A program made the translations under genes and the position numbers. From Bacteroidales bacterium (GTDB lineage Bacteria; Bacteroidota; Bacteroidia; Bacteroidales; UBA932): DNA of 46,658 nucleotides. Positions 17,241-25,795 of this stretch are shown here, in pieces; within the stretch, counting starts at the first letter, position 1, and the number at the start of each line of letters is the position of its first letter. The notes below the pieces were generated by a model. That model had not been told where the DNA came from. It searched no databases and was given only the letters and a program-made list of their open reading frames with translations. Location: positions 3,982 to 50,639 of the forward strand of contig VSOK01000014.1 of the NCBI GenBank assembly GCA_009774765.1, in the 5' to 3' direction.

Positions 17241-18075
17241 ATTTCTGCGAGAGTGTGAAAAGCAGGTGTTCCGCACGTATCTTGTCGATTATTGCGCAGA
17301 CAAGTTCAAATGCTCTGCTGTCACGTGTGTAGTCTGCCGGAGCTATGAAATTAACCCGTTTCTGCCTGAGAAGTTTCTGGGCGATTCCTTTTTTCTTGGG
17401 GATTTTGGGATTGTACACTCCTATGGAGTTGCCTCCGAACATTTTCACTATTTTCATGCAGGGTACATCCGTCTCTCCGTCTCCGAAGTATATCATATGC
17501 GAAAAAGGAATCCTTTTGTTTTCTTCAAGCTGGCTTTCGTTGACTTTCTTGCTGTCTCTTATACTGAGTATGCCCTTGTTGACTTTGAACAGGAATTGTG
17601 TCTTTGCAGTGTAGTCGACTGCCACTCCGGGCCATTCCGCTTCGCCCTTGTCGTTATAGAGGAATGAGCAGGCAAAAATACGCTTGAATTCACTGGCGAT
17701 AGGTGTACCTTCTATGATCTCAGCCAGACCGGAGGAATTTATATAGTGCTCGATTACGACTCCGTGGGCCTTTCCGTAGCTGTTGACTTCCTGGAACCAT
17801 TCCCTTACCCCTTCAAACAGTTCCACGTCTTTGCCGAAGCGTCTGAAATCGTCTTTACGCAACTTTATTCCGGAACTCCTGGCTTCGTCAAACATCAGTT
17901 TCATATAGCTGAGAATATTGCTGGCATCCTGTCCGATAGCTATGTCATCGCTCATCTTCCAAAATTCCTGGGGGCTTTTCCCGATGGCCTGGATAAATCC
18001 GAATTCCTGCATGTTTCCGGGAGACAATGTCCCGTCAAAGTCGTAGATAAGCGCGACGATCGGCCTCTTTCTCAT
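17239..18075 (-). CDS. HAD-superfamily phosphatase
   Basis: This 278-residue cytoplasmic protein has the HAD motif I DFDGTLSPGN near residue 13, with the nucleophilic Asp. A helical cap region follows. The motif IV region is IYFGDGETDVPCMKIVK at about residue 190. A conserved lysine for motif III can be chosen among several in KIPKKKGIAQKL but is not certain. The architecture resembles the phosphoserine-phosphatase-like branch. The substrate cannot be inferred. It converges on purT and is divergent from the acyl-CoA-ligase gene, with no functional link evident. Confidence 0.85.
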   Translation of the reverse strand: MRKRPIVALIYDFDGTLSPGNMQEFGFIQAIGKSPQEFWKMSDDIAIGQDASNILSYMKLMFDEARSSGIKLRKDDFRRFGKDVELFEGVREWFQEVNSYGKAHGVVIEHYINSSGLAEIIEGTPIASEFKRIFACSFLYNDKGEAEWPGVAVDYTAKTQFLFKVNKGILSIRDSKKVNESQLEENKRIPFSHMIYFGDGETDVPCMKIVKMFGGNSIGVYNPKIPKKKGIAQKLLRQKRVNFIAPADYTRDSRAFELVCAIIDKIRAEHLLFTLSQK

Positions 18076-18147
18076 AACAAGTCAAATTTAGAATTGTACA
18101 AATATACTATCAAGCACAATATATGCATTATATTTATTAAATTTAGA

Positions 18148-18155
18148 TATATTTG
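18148..18155 (+). promoter_or_regulatory. Candidate -7 element of the acyl-CoA ligase gene
   Basis: TATATTTG matches TAnnTTTG and lies 24 bases before the ATG at 18180. No TTTG is seen at the expected -33 distance in this AT-rich divergent region. Confidence 0.4.
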
Positions 18156-18179
18156 TTAATAATTATCAAAAAACGGCTT

Positions 18180-19823
18180 ATGAAACATTATTTTACGAGG
18201 CTTCAGGAGGCAATGCGGAACAATTGGGACCGGCCTGCCCTCTGCAATTACAAAGGGGAATCCTTTACTTTCGGTGAACTTGCTGATAAAATAGCACGAT
18301 TTCATATAGTATTTGAGACCATAGGTCTTGAAAAAGGGGACAAAATAGCTCTCTGTGCAAAAAACTCCGCACGATGGGCAGTCTCTTTTCTTGCGATAAA
18401 TACATACGGTACTGTTGTAGTCCCTATACTTGCTGATTTCCTCCCGGAAAGCATAGATTCCCTTGTAGCACATTCCGGCAGCAGAATCCTGTTTACAGAC
18501 CCTGATATGTGGAAGAAGCTGGACATTTCAAAGATGCCTGAGATAGTGACTGTCGTGTCCGTGGCTGATTTCAGCATCCTTTACACCGCTGATGAGGCGA
18601 CAAGCAAGGCTCTTGCGGATATGCCGGAGATGTTCAAAGCCAGATATCCGGACGGTGTCAAGCCTGAGGATATTTCCTATCCTGTCGACAATGACAAGGA
18701 TCTTGCTGTAATCAATTATACGTCCGGGACGACAAGCGCGCCTAAGGGTGTGATGCTGAGATATGAATGCCTCAGCGCGAATGTGGAGTTCGGCCAGAAA
18801 TGGATGCCTTCGTATCCTGGTGACAATATGGTGTCTATGCTTCCTATGGCGCATATGTACGGAATGATGTTCGAGTTCATCTATGTGCTTTGCGGCGGGG
18901 CTACTGTCAACTTCCTGGGAAAGACTCCTACGCCTTCACTTCTGCTCGGTGCGATGGGTGAGCTGAAGCCTTACCTCATCATTACTGTGCCGCTTGTGAT
19001 GGAAAAGATATTCAAGGCGGGTGTTCTCCCTATATTGGACAAGCCTGCAATGAAAGTCCTTACGGCGATTCCTGGAGTGGACAGGATTATATTCAAGAAG
19101 ATACGCAAGACTCTTCTTGACAAGTTCGGCGGCAATGTGCAGGAAATAATTATGGGAGGAGCCGCCCTCAATCCGGATGTCGAGAAGTGGTTCAGGAAAC
19201 TCAAGATGCCTTTTACTGTGGGATACGGTATGACAGAGGCGGCCCCTCTTCTTGCATACCGCCAGTGGAAGAGTTTTGTGCCAAAGTCCTGCGGCAGGGC
19301 GGTGGACAGTGCGGAAGTGCGGATCGACTCGGAGGATCCTCAGAATATCGTAGGTGAAATACAGGCGAGGGGTATCAATATAATGAGCGGATACTACAAG
19401 AATGAAGAGGCCACAAAGGCTGCTTTTACGGAGGACGGATGGATGAATACCGGTGACCTCGGAGTGATTGATGCTGACGGAAATATCTTTATACGCGGAA
19501 GGAGCAAAAATATGATTCTCTCGGCAAACGGGCAGAATATATATCCGGAGGAAGTGGAGGCTCAGGTCAACAACCGGCCTTATGTGGTGGAGTCTGTCGT
19601 TGTGGACCGTGCTTCAAAACTGGTTGCTCTTGTATATCTTGACCAGGACAAACTTAAGGCAGACGGGCTGGAAGGGGAGGCCTTGAATACGGCTATGGCT
19701 GATATGATGAAGACCGTAAACAAGTCTCTTCCTGTTTACAGCAAACTTACTAAGGTGGAGGTTGTGGATGAACCGTTTGCCAAGACTCCGAAGATGAGTA
19801 TCAAACGTTTCCTTTACAAATAG
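18180..19823 (+). CDS. AMP-dependent acyl-CoA synthetase (long-chain fatty acid-CoA ligase-like)
   Basis: The frame opens upstream with TTG at 18153, but the ATG at 18180 (MKHYFTRLQEAMRNN) is the probable start and gives 547 residues. ANL-superfamily motifs are clear: the P-loop-like NYTSGTTSAPKGVML (about 179-193), VGYGMTEAAPLLAY, WMNTGDLGVIDADGNIFIRG, and the hinge and lysine region GRSKNMILSANGQNIYPEEVE. The enzyme activates a carboxylic acid as acyl-AMP and passes it to CoA. Close relatives are annotated as long-chain-fatty-acid-CoA ligases. The gene stands alone and is followed by a bidirectional terminator. Confidence 0.9.
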   Translation: MKHYFTRLQEAMRNNWDRPALCNYKGESFTFGELADKIARFHIVFETIGLEKGDKIALCAKNSARWAVSFLAINTYGTVVVPILADFLPESIDSLVAHSGSRILFTDPDMWKKLDISKMPEIVTVVSVADFSILYTADEATSKALADMPEMFKARYPDGVKPEDISYPVDNDKDLAVINYTSGTTSAPKGVMLRYECLSANVEFGQKWMPSYPGDNMVSMLPMAHMYGMMFEFIYVLCGGATVNFLGKTPTPSLLLGAMGELKPYLIITVPLVMEKIFKAGVLPILDKPAMKVLTAIPGVDRIIFKKIRKTLLDKFGGNVQEIIMGGAALNPDVEKWFRKLKMPFTVGYGMTEAAPLLAYRQWKSFVPKSCGRAVDSAEVRIDSEDPQNIVGEIQARGINIMSGYYKNEEATKAAFTEDGWMNTGDLGVIDADGNIFIRGRSKNMILSANGQNIYPEEVEAQVNNRPYVVESVVVDRASKLVALVYLDQDKLKADGLEGEALNTAMADMMKTVNKSLPVYSKLTKVEVVDEPFAKTPKMSIKRFLYK

Positions 19824-19849
19824 AAAGATTCTGTTGAACCGATATAAGT

Positions 19850-19900
19850 GACTCCAGCCTTGTTTTTGATCAATAATCAAGACAAGGCTGGAGTCCTTTC
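19850..19900. terminator. Bidirectional terminator between convergent genes
   Basis: GACTCCAGCCTTGT (19850-19863) is repeated inverted and perfectly at 19882-19895. An inner TTGAT/ATCAA pairing lies in the loop. The stem separates the acyl-CoA ligase (plus) from the PCMD lipoprotein operon (minus). Confidence 0.85.
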
Positions 19901-19925
19901 TGTCTATGTTGCCTTGTTGGGGAGG

Positions 19926-21524
19926 CTATTCGTAGATGAAGCTGAATTCGTCTACATACATCAGGCTTCCTGTACCGCCTGTGAAGAAGTCTCCCTTATA
20001 GCTTGCGCAGGCGACTATCACGGCATATTTTGGAGTGGCGTCAGGACGTCTGTATTCAAGCGGCAATGTAAATTCCTTGTACTGTCCTCCTGTATTCTCA
20101 GAGCTTTCGTATTTTGCGTATGCTATGATATGAGGGTCGTTTTCCTGATCGACAAAAGTACCGGTCGTGGTATTTACCTTGAACGGCTCGTCCCAATCAG
20201 TCAGGAGTACGAGAATCTGGCACTGGTCCATCTGGCCTTTCAATGATTCGTATGGCGGTTTTACACGGTCTATCACTTTCGGTTCGTACGCATAATATCC
20301 GTGGAGAGCCTTCGGGCGTCCGGTAAAAGAGGTTCCCCACTGCAGCTCTGCACCGATTCCGTTTACTCTGCCGAATTCTCCTGAATATATGTTTCCGGCA
20401 GCAAAGGCAATTGCAGCCCAGCGGCTTTCAAGCCTTGCAGCCTGTTTGCCTGCTCCCTGGACAGCCACAAAATCAACAGGTATTGTGGAAGAATCTCCAA
20501 GAAGGCTTGCTCCTTTGTTGGCCGTATCCCATATTTTTATTGTCGGACCCGGGTTCGGATACCATACTTTGCCTTCCTGATACCATTGGTCAAAGCCCAT
20601 ATTGTCAATCTGGTCAGGAGTTCCTGTCGCAAAATGTTTTTCCGCGCTTCTGTCAGAGCCGTTTGCGGCCCTTGCAATATACTCGGTATTTTCATCCAGT
20701 CCTTCAATACGGCAGGATATATTGTTTCCGTCCAATGTGATCTGACGGATATCCGTCCAGTTCTCTTCTGAAGCTTTACGGTATTGGATATACGGATCTC
20801 CTGTACCGCTGTAGACGGCTGAAACCTCTGCGCTGTTGCACCAAGGAATGACAGAGTTCACTTTCATGTCAATCTTGATCTGCACGACATTGAATGTCCA
20901 CAGGATTTCTTTCCCTTGATATTCTACAGTAAAAATCCTCTGGAAAACGCAGTAGAGAGGGGACATCGGAAATACGACATCGTGCCTGTCTATGATTTCA
21001 CCATCTTTGACCCTGTGTGTCGAGGTGATTTCAGAACCTTCAGGTTCCAGTTTCATCTCCTTGATTACAACTGATTCGAGTGACTGGTGCTCATTGACAA
21101 ATACTGTCACGCTTTTGTCGTATTCATTGATATGTGCAGGTTCAGCTTCATTTTCGCATTTTACATAACGCTCTATCGGCTGTACCGCTGTAATGGTCCA
21201 TACGGTTTCCGTATAGACCTTAAGTATTACAGTAAGATCTTTGCTGAGGTCGATATTGTCTCCTACGGAGAATGAATCAATGATTTCGGCTCCTTCCGAA
21301 AGCTGGTATTTCTTGACTCTCAGTTTTGAAATGTCCGCAGTTTCCTGAAGTACAATGTTGACAGTCTTGGTCTTAGGGTCAATGGATGATGATACCTGAC
21401 CTTCAACTTCAAATGAAATTATATCAGCATCCACTCTCGGATATGACATATCATTCTTGATGAGGCAGGATGCGGATGACAGCAGAACAAATAATATGAA
21501 TATATATCTGAATACTGATTTCAT
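19926..21524 (-). CDS. PCMD-domain surface lipoprotein
   Basis: This 532-residue lipoprotein has the signal MKSVFRYIFILFVLLSSASC. Two Ig-like segments follow at about 30-215 (LRVKKYQLSEGAEI is typical). A fibronectin-III-like domain lies at about 220-300 and ends in CRIEGLDENTEYIARA. The C-terminal 220 residues form a PCMD (putative carbohydrate metabolism) domain: GFDQWYQEGKVWYP, IWDTANKG, FAAGNIYSGEFG, FTGRPKALHGYYAY and GSLMYVDEFSFIYE. It is the last gene of a five-gene operon; its ATG overlaps the barrel gene's stop by one base. It has no DUF4493 part, unlike its upstream relatives. The domain fold suggests carbohydrate or other ligand binding, without proof. Confidence 0.82.
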   Translation of the reverse strand: MKSVFRYIFILFVLLSSASCLIKNDMSYPRVDADIISFEVEGQVSSSIDPKTKTVNIVLQETADISKLRVKKYQLSEGAEIIDSFSVGDNIDLSKDLTVILKVYTETVWTITAVQPIERYVKCENEAEPAHINEYDKSVTVFVNEHQSLESVVIKEMKLEPEGSEITSTHRVKDGEIIDRHDVVFPMSPLYCVFQRIFTVEYQGKEILWTFNVVQIKIDMKVNSVIPWCNSAEVSAVYSGTGDPYIQYRKASEENWTDIRQITLDGNNISCRIEGLDENTEYIARAANGSDRSAEKHFATGTPDQIDNMGFDQWYQEGKVWYPNPGPTIKIWDTANKGASLLGDSSTIPVDFVAVQGAGKQAARLESRWAAIAFAAGNIYSGEFGRVNGIGAELQWGTSFTGRPKALHGYYAYEPKVIDRVKPPYESLKGQMDQCQILVLLTDWDEPFKVNTTTGTFVDQENDPHIIAYAKYESSENTGGQYKEFTLPLEYRRPDATPKYAVIVACASYKGDFFTGGTGSLMYVDEFSFIYE

Positions 21525-22354
21525 TACAGAGCAACTTGCTTATTCTTGATTTTCTTTGATTTGTTTTGTGCTGTAGGTATGTAGAATGACATACCGAAGC
21601 TGATGGAGAACAGGTTTATCTTGAAGTTTGCACCGCTCTTTTCCATCTGGCTCTTTTCCACCTGATTGGTTACCTGGACGACTTTCTGATAATCGAAACC
21701 GAGCAGTCCTACGGATATTTCAAGCGCGACTTCATTTGTGATGAAAGCTGAAATGCCCGGGACTACACCAAGTTCAAAGGTATAGATGTCCTGATATGTA
21801 CCGAATTTGTCTTCCCCTTCTTTTTTGTAGGTCTCGGACTGTGCATAGCCTCCTGTTGCCCTGACCTCAGTAAACATAGCAAAACGTTTGCTGTTGGCAA
21901 GCGGCATATAGTTTCTGAGCGTAAGTGAGCCTGTATATGACTGTTTGAAGAAATGGAAGTCTTTCATTGACAGACCGAGGTCTTCGCTGATTGAAAGGTT
22001 CACCCCGTCAAGTCCGAAACCGTTGCGCTCGTAGTTGAATCTTGCTCCGATCGCAAGGTTGTCAAGAAGGAAATATGACACGAAAGGGGATATCGTAAAC
22101 GATGTCATGCTTCCGTGGAGATCCTGAACCAGAGAAAACAGCATGGAATATCCGGCATCATTGACCATATTGCCGAAATCATATTTGCTGTAGGAAAACG
22201 ATATACCTGCTCCTACGGAACCCTTGGGTATAAAGCAGGAGTTGCTTTTGCCGATACCTCTGTCAAACGGTTTGATTGCAGTGGTATCGCTTTTGGCCGC
22301 AACCGATATGGTTGCAGCCAGTGCGATTATTGCTGTTAGTATTGTTTTCTTCAT
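21524..22354 (-). CDS. Outer-membrane beta-barrel protein of the DUF4493/PCMD operon
   Basis: The protein has 276 residues with a signal peptide ending ISVAAKS. The mature part alternates aromatic and glycine-rich strands (GAGISFSYSKYDFG, LAIGARFNYERNGFGL, SISFGMSFYIP). Its strand pattern fits a small outer-membrane barrel. It lacks the usual C-terminal phenylalanine: a basic tail (NKSKKIKNKQVAL) follows the final strand. Position 11 bases after one PCMD lipoprotein and overlapping the next suggests that it anchors or exports the lipoproteins, or forms a pore with them. No family with known substrate is recognised. Confidence 0.75.
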   Translation of the reverse strand: MKKTILTAIIALAATISVAAKSDTTAIKPFDRGIGKSNSCFIPKGSVGAGISFSYSKYDFGNMVNDAGYSMLFSLVQDLHGSMTSFTISPFVSYFLLDNLAIGARFNYERNGFGLDGVNLSISEDLGLSMKDFHFFKQSYTGSLTLRNYMPLANSKRFAMFTEVRATGGYAQSETYKKEGEDKFGTYQDIYTFELGVVPGISAFITNEVALEISVGLLGFDYQKVVQVTNQVEKSQMEKSGANFKINLFSISFGMSFYIPTAQNKSKKIKNKQVAL

Positions 22355-22364
22355 ATTGCCGGAC

Positions 22365-24530
22365 TCAGTTTAGTTCATCAGGATTGTACACGAGTTCAAA
22401 CTCATCAAGGTAAAGGGTACTTCCTACACCTCCGGTGAAGTAGTCTCCGTATTTGCTGGCTGATGCCACAATCACGATATGGGTCGGAGTCTTGGTTTTG
22501 TCCCTGTAGTCCACATTGATTGTGAATTCCTCATATCCGGAAGTCTCACTGAGGTCCACTGTGCCGTATGCAAGGATATGGCTGTCATTGATGTTAACGA
22601 ATTTGCTTTCTGAAGTGTTTATCAGGAACGGTTCGGCCCAATCAGTAAGCATGATCTGTATCTGGCCGATATCTGCTTTCCCTTCCATATCAGTGTATGG
22701 GGCTTTGGTCATATTGATTATTGCCGGCGTATACTGATAGTGGCCTTTGAGAGCAATTGGTCTTGACTTGAATGGAACTCCCCATTTCAACTGGGCTCCA
22801 GGTTTTGTCATACTGATATTTGCCTTGACAAAAGATCCCGTATATATGTTTCCTGCAGCAAGGATGTTGAGCGTTAATATTTTAACGCTTTTACTCTCCA
22901 GTTTTGCCGCCTTTCCTGAAACTACAGTGTTTTCTTCCGGGACTGTAGGATATATTTTTGCTGTAGCTGAACCACCATTGGCTGTGTCCCAGAAACGGTT
23001 GTTGGCATCAAGTCCAGGATACCATATTTCTCCGTCCTGATACCAGTCGTCAAATCCTAAGTTAGGGACTGTCTCCGCTGATTCGGTGGTAAACGATGTC
23101 TCCGGACCTTCCACATCCGAGCATACAGCCTTGATGACATATTCAGTTGAAGGCTGGAGCCCGCGTATTTCCGCGGAAACGGTATTGCTCCTGCTGTCCG
23201 TGATGACATAAGATGCGTCAGCGTCCGTCCATTCCGTCTGGTCTGCTGTCCTGTAGCGGAAACCGAATCCTTCCGGATTGTCATAAGGTTCATACGTCGC
23301 CGACACTTTTGCAAACATAGCCCACACCTCGTCTGCGGAAACGGCATTGATGACGGCAGAAGGGCGTTTCCCGAGCACATTGACATTCATTTCGGCTTCA
23401 GTAGCTCCACTCTCATTTGTTATGTTGAGCTTGAGCGAATATCTGCCGGTCGGCAACGATGACAGGAATGCGGAGAAATCAATAGCTGCACTTTCCGGTG
23501 CACTTTCTGCTTTTTCAAGTGAAACTATCCCGTCTGTGGCTATTCCTATACCTGCCAGCGTCGAAAGAAGTTCCTGGCCGGCTCCGACAAGCTCGACCGA
23601 ACGTGGAAGACCGGCAGTCTCAAGTACTGTGTCTTCGTGCGAGATGCCCAGTGACTGGATTTTTGATTCCGATGAGATGTTTATGCTGCAAGGGTCTCCG
23701 GTGTAGTGGCTTATGTTGGAGAGGTCTATTTCTCCTGCATTGATTACCGGATTCTTCTTGCCGAAGTCAAGGTTGAGGTCATAGTCCTTCTGGTTGAGCG
23801 AGTCGTCAAGACGGATGGTGAATGTGGAACCTCCGATGTCGGTAGAAGGATTTTCCTCGACCAATGTAAATTTGAACTTGTAGTGCTGACAAGGCTTTAC
23901 GTCCGAGTATGTGCCTTTGATTGACTTGTAGGTCACATTTGTCTTGCTGACCAGAAACAGTTCCCATTTCAGTTCGGTAGCGGTCTCAGGGAAATATCCT
24001 TCACTTGAGAAGTTGTCAAGGTCCTGGTTGTATTCCAGCCTGGAATCGTCATTGCCTGTTACTGTGAACTTGTATTGGCTGAACCTTTCTTCGATCTTCT
24101 GGTCAAGCTCTACCGTAATCTTGATGTTGGCAAGGCGGCAGACTATATCAAGGTCCACTGTCTGTCCTCTTCTGATTGTGAACTCCTGTTCGCCTCTATA
24201 GAAAGGGGAGTCGAAAGATGCCCCTGTCGAACTTTCTCCGGAGGAGGCTACGGCGCGGTAATATCCCGTCCTGAGTTCGAGGGTTCCCATTGTAGTGTAG
24301 TCGTCGATCTCTTTTACGATGTCTCCGACATTGTTGTGTATTTTAAGGGATATTGTCCTGTTCTCGATTTCCGCGCTTTTGGAACCGACATAGGTGATAT
24401 CCGGAGTCTTCTTCTCAACGTTTATGTTGAGGTATCCTTTGGCATCCGAATCAGGCGATATTTCCGTGCAGGAATATGCCGTCATCAGTACGGATGCCGC
24501 AGTTATTAATGAAAACAATAATCGTTTCAT
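22365..24530 (-). CDS. DUF4493-FnIII-PCMD surface lipoprotein
   Basis: This 721-residue lipoprotein has the signal MKRLLFSLITAASVLMTAYSC. An N-terminal DUF4493 domain lies at about 30-230: GTLELRTGYYRAVASSG, FDSPFYRGEQEFTIRRGQ, and DIVCRLANIKITVELD. A middle region to about 390 is not assigned. A fibronectin-III-like domain at about 395-485 ends AEIRGLQPSTEYVIKAVC. The PCMD domain at about 495-715 has LGFDDWYQDGEIWYPGLD, FWDTANGGSA, LAAGNIYTGSF and GSTLYLDEFELVYN. The PCMD part is close in sequence to that of the 19926 gene, so they are paralogues. It lies 11 bases after the next operon member. Confidence 0.83.
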   Translation of the reverse strand: MKRLLFSLITAASVLMTAYSCTEISPDSDAKGYLNINVEKKTPDITYVGSKSAEIENRTISLKIHNNVGDIVKEIDDYTTMGTLELRTGYYRAVASSGESSTGASFDSPFYRGEQEFTIRRGQTVDLDIVCRLANIKITVELDQKIEERFSQYKFTVTGNDDSRLEYNQDLDNFSSEGYFPETATELKWELFLVSKTNVTYKSIKGTYSDVKPCQHYKFKFTLVEENPSTDIGGSTFTIRLDDSLNQKDYDLNLDFGKKNPVINAGEIDLSNISHYTGDPCSINISSESKIQSLGISHEDTVLETAGLPRSVELVGAGQELLSTLAGIGIATDGIVSLEKAESAPESAAIDFSAFLSSLPTGRYSLKLNITNESGATEAEMNVNVLGKRPSAVINAVSADEVWAMFAKVSATYEPYDNPEGFGFRYRTADQTEWTDADASYVITDSRSNTVSAEIRGLQPSTEYVIKAVCSDVEGPETSFTTESAETVPNLGFDDWYQDGEIWYPGLDANNRFWDTANGGSATAKIYPTVPEENTVVSGKAAKLESKSVKILTLNILAAGNIYTGSFVKANISMTKPGAQLKWGVPFKSRPIALKGHYQYTPAIINMTKAPYTDMEGKADIGQIQIMLTDWAEPFLINTSESKFVNINDSHILAYGTVDLSETSGYEEFTINVDYRDKTKTPTHIVIVASASKYGDYFTGGVGSTLYLDEFELVYNPDELN

Positions 24531-24541
24531 AGCATCTTGGA

Positions 24542-25759
24542 TTATTCAGCGGCAGCCGGATTGTGGAATGTGCAGACTTTGCTAAGAGTCTGTCCGAGTT
24601 CATCTTCAACGTCAAGGGTGAAAGTGTAGTCCTCTCCTTTGTTTCCTACAAGAGCAATCATAGGAACAAGACTTGAGAGGGAGAAAGGGACTTCTGTCTT
24701 TCCACGAAGAGCATCTCCTGTCGGCAGGAGTTCTCCTAAATTCCCGATAAGCTCAGAATTGTTGATAAGGTCCATAACTCCATTCTCAGCACCCATATCA
24801 TCGACAAGACTTGCGAAATTGTCACTGACAGTCACTATGAAAGATTTTATTTTGCCAGGAGCTTTGACCACAAGATTTACATCCATTCCGTCAACAATAT
24901 CCATTGTGGAAAAATCAGGATTTGTCTCCCATACTATTGACGGTGCCTCTGCCTGTCCAGGGTTCTCCGGCTGTTCTGGATCCGGGTCAGGAACCGGAGT
25001 CTCGTCAAATCCGGGTACTGTGATTTCAACGTCCTTGTCATTTGTACTGGTGTCAATGGAAAGGGAGAACTGGGCATCTCCTGTAGTGGTCGCGTCAATG
25101 TTGATGACGTGATGGTCTTTCGGAGCGACATCATTGATGTTGAAGGTGACTGTTGCCGTAGAATTGTCTATCGCCCTTGTGCCCCTTACGAATACCCTGA
25201 GAGGTGCTACAGGGAAATATCCTGATCTGGCGGCAATTACCTCCTGTCTTTCCCAAGTCAATGAACTGTTGTCCTGGGAAACCGTTATGACGAAATCAGA
25301 AAGTTCATTCATAAATTTGTCAGAACAGTTGATTGACACTTTCATATTGGACAGTGTACAGTTGAGGTCTATGTTGGAGATCTTTCCTACGGCTATTTCC
25401 ACTTCTTTTGAGCAGGCGTATTCCGGAGCGTCCCATGCGGCCTTGCCACCGCTTATGGCAGGGGATGCCGCTGTTATGGTGTAGCTGTCCGCAGCAAGCT
25501 CGAGCATTGACGGAGCATCCTTGTACAGGAATGTTTTTGTATATGAACCGGAGGCAGAGTTGATCGTGATTTCAAATTCATTGATGTCCACGATAGGGTC
25601 TTCCGATTTTACATATATATTTTTGTCTGAATAATCGTTTCCTGTGCATGCCAGGCTTAGGGAAAGTCCTCCGGTACCGTTGTCTTTCATAAGCGAGACT
25701 TTACTGCATCCTGTATATATTGCAGTGCAGGCCAATATGGTGTAAAAAATCTTTTTCAT
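24542..25759 (-). CDS. DUF4493-domain lipoprotein without PCMD
   Basis: This 405-residue lipoprotein has the signal MKKIFYTILACTAIYTGC. A DUF4493 domain lies at about 25-230 (MLELAADSYTITAASP, APEYACSKEVEIAVGK, DLNCTLSNMKVSINC). A Pro/Glu-rich linker (PVPDPDPEQPENPGQAEAP) leads to a C-terminal beta domain of about 130 residues (SIVWETNPDFSTMDIVDGMD and following). That domain resembles the unassigned middle part of the 22365 gene. It carries neither FnIII nor PCMD. Spacing to its neighbours is 11-36 bases, so it is co-transcribed. It may be a shorter subunit of the same surface assembly. Confidence 0.8.
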   Translation of the reverse strand: MKKIFYTILACTAIYTGCSKVSLMKDNGTGGLSLSLACTGNDYSDKNIYVKSEDPIVDINEFEITINSASGSYTKTFLYKDAPSMLELAADSYTITAASPAISGGKAAWDAPEYACSKEVEIAVGKISNIDLNCTLSNMKVSINCSDKFMNELSDFVITVSQDNSSLTWERQEVIAARSGYFPVAPLRVFVRGTRAIDNSTATVTFNINDVAPKDHHVINIDATTTGDAQFSLSIDTSTNDKDVEITVPGFDETPVPDPDPEQPENPGQAEAPSIVWETNPDFSTMDIVDGMDVNLVVKAPGKIKSFIVTVSDNFASLVDDMGAENGVMDLINNSELIGNLGELLPTGDALRGKTEVPFSLSSLVPMIALVGNKGEDYTFTLDVEDELGQTLSKVCTFHNPAAAE

Positions 25760-25795
25760 ATATATTAAGGTGTTTTTCTTTTGTATATACTATGT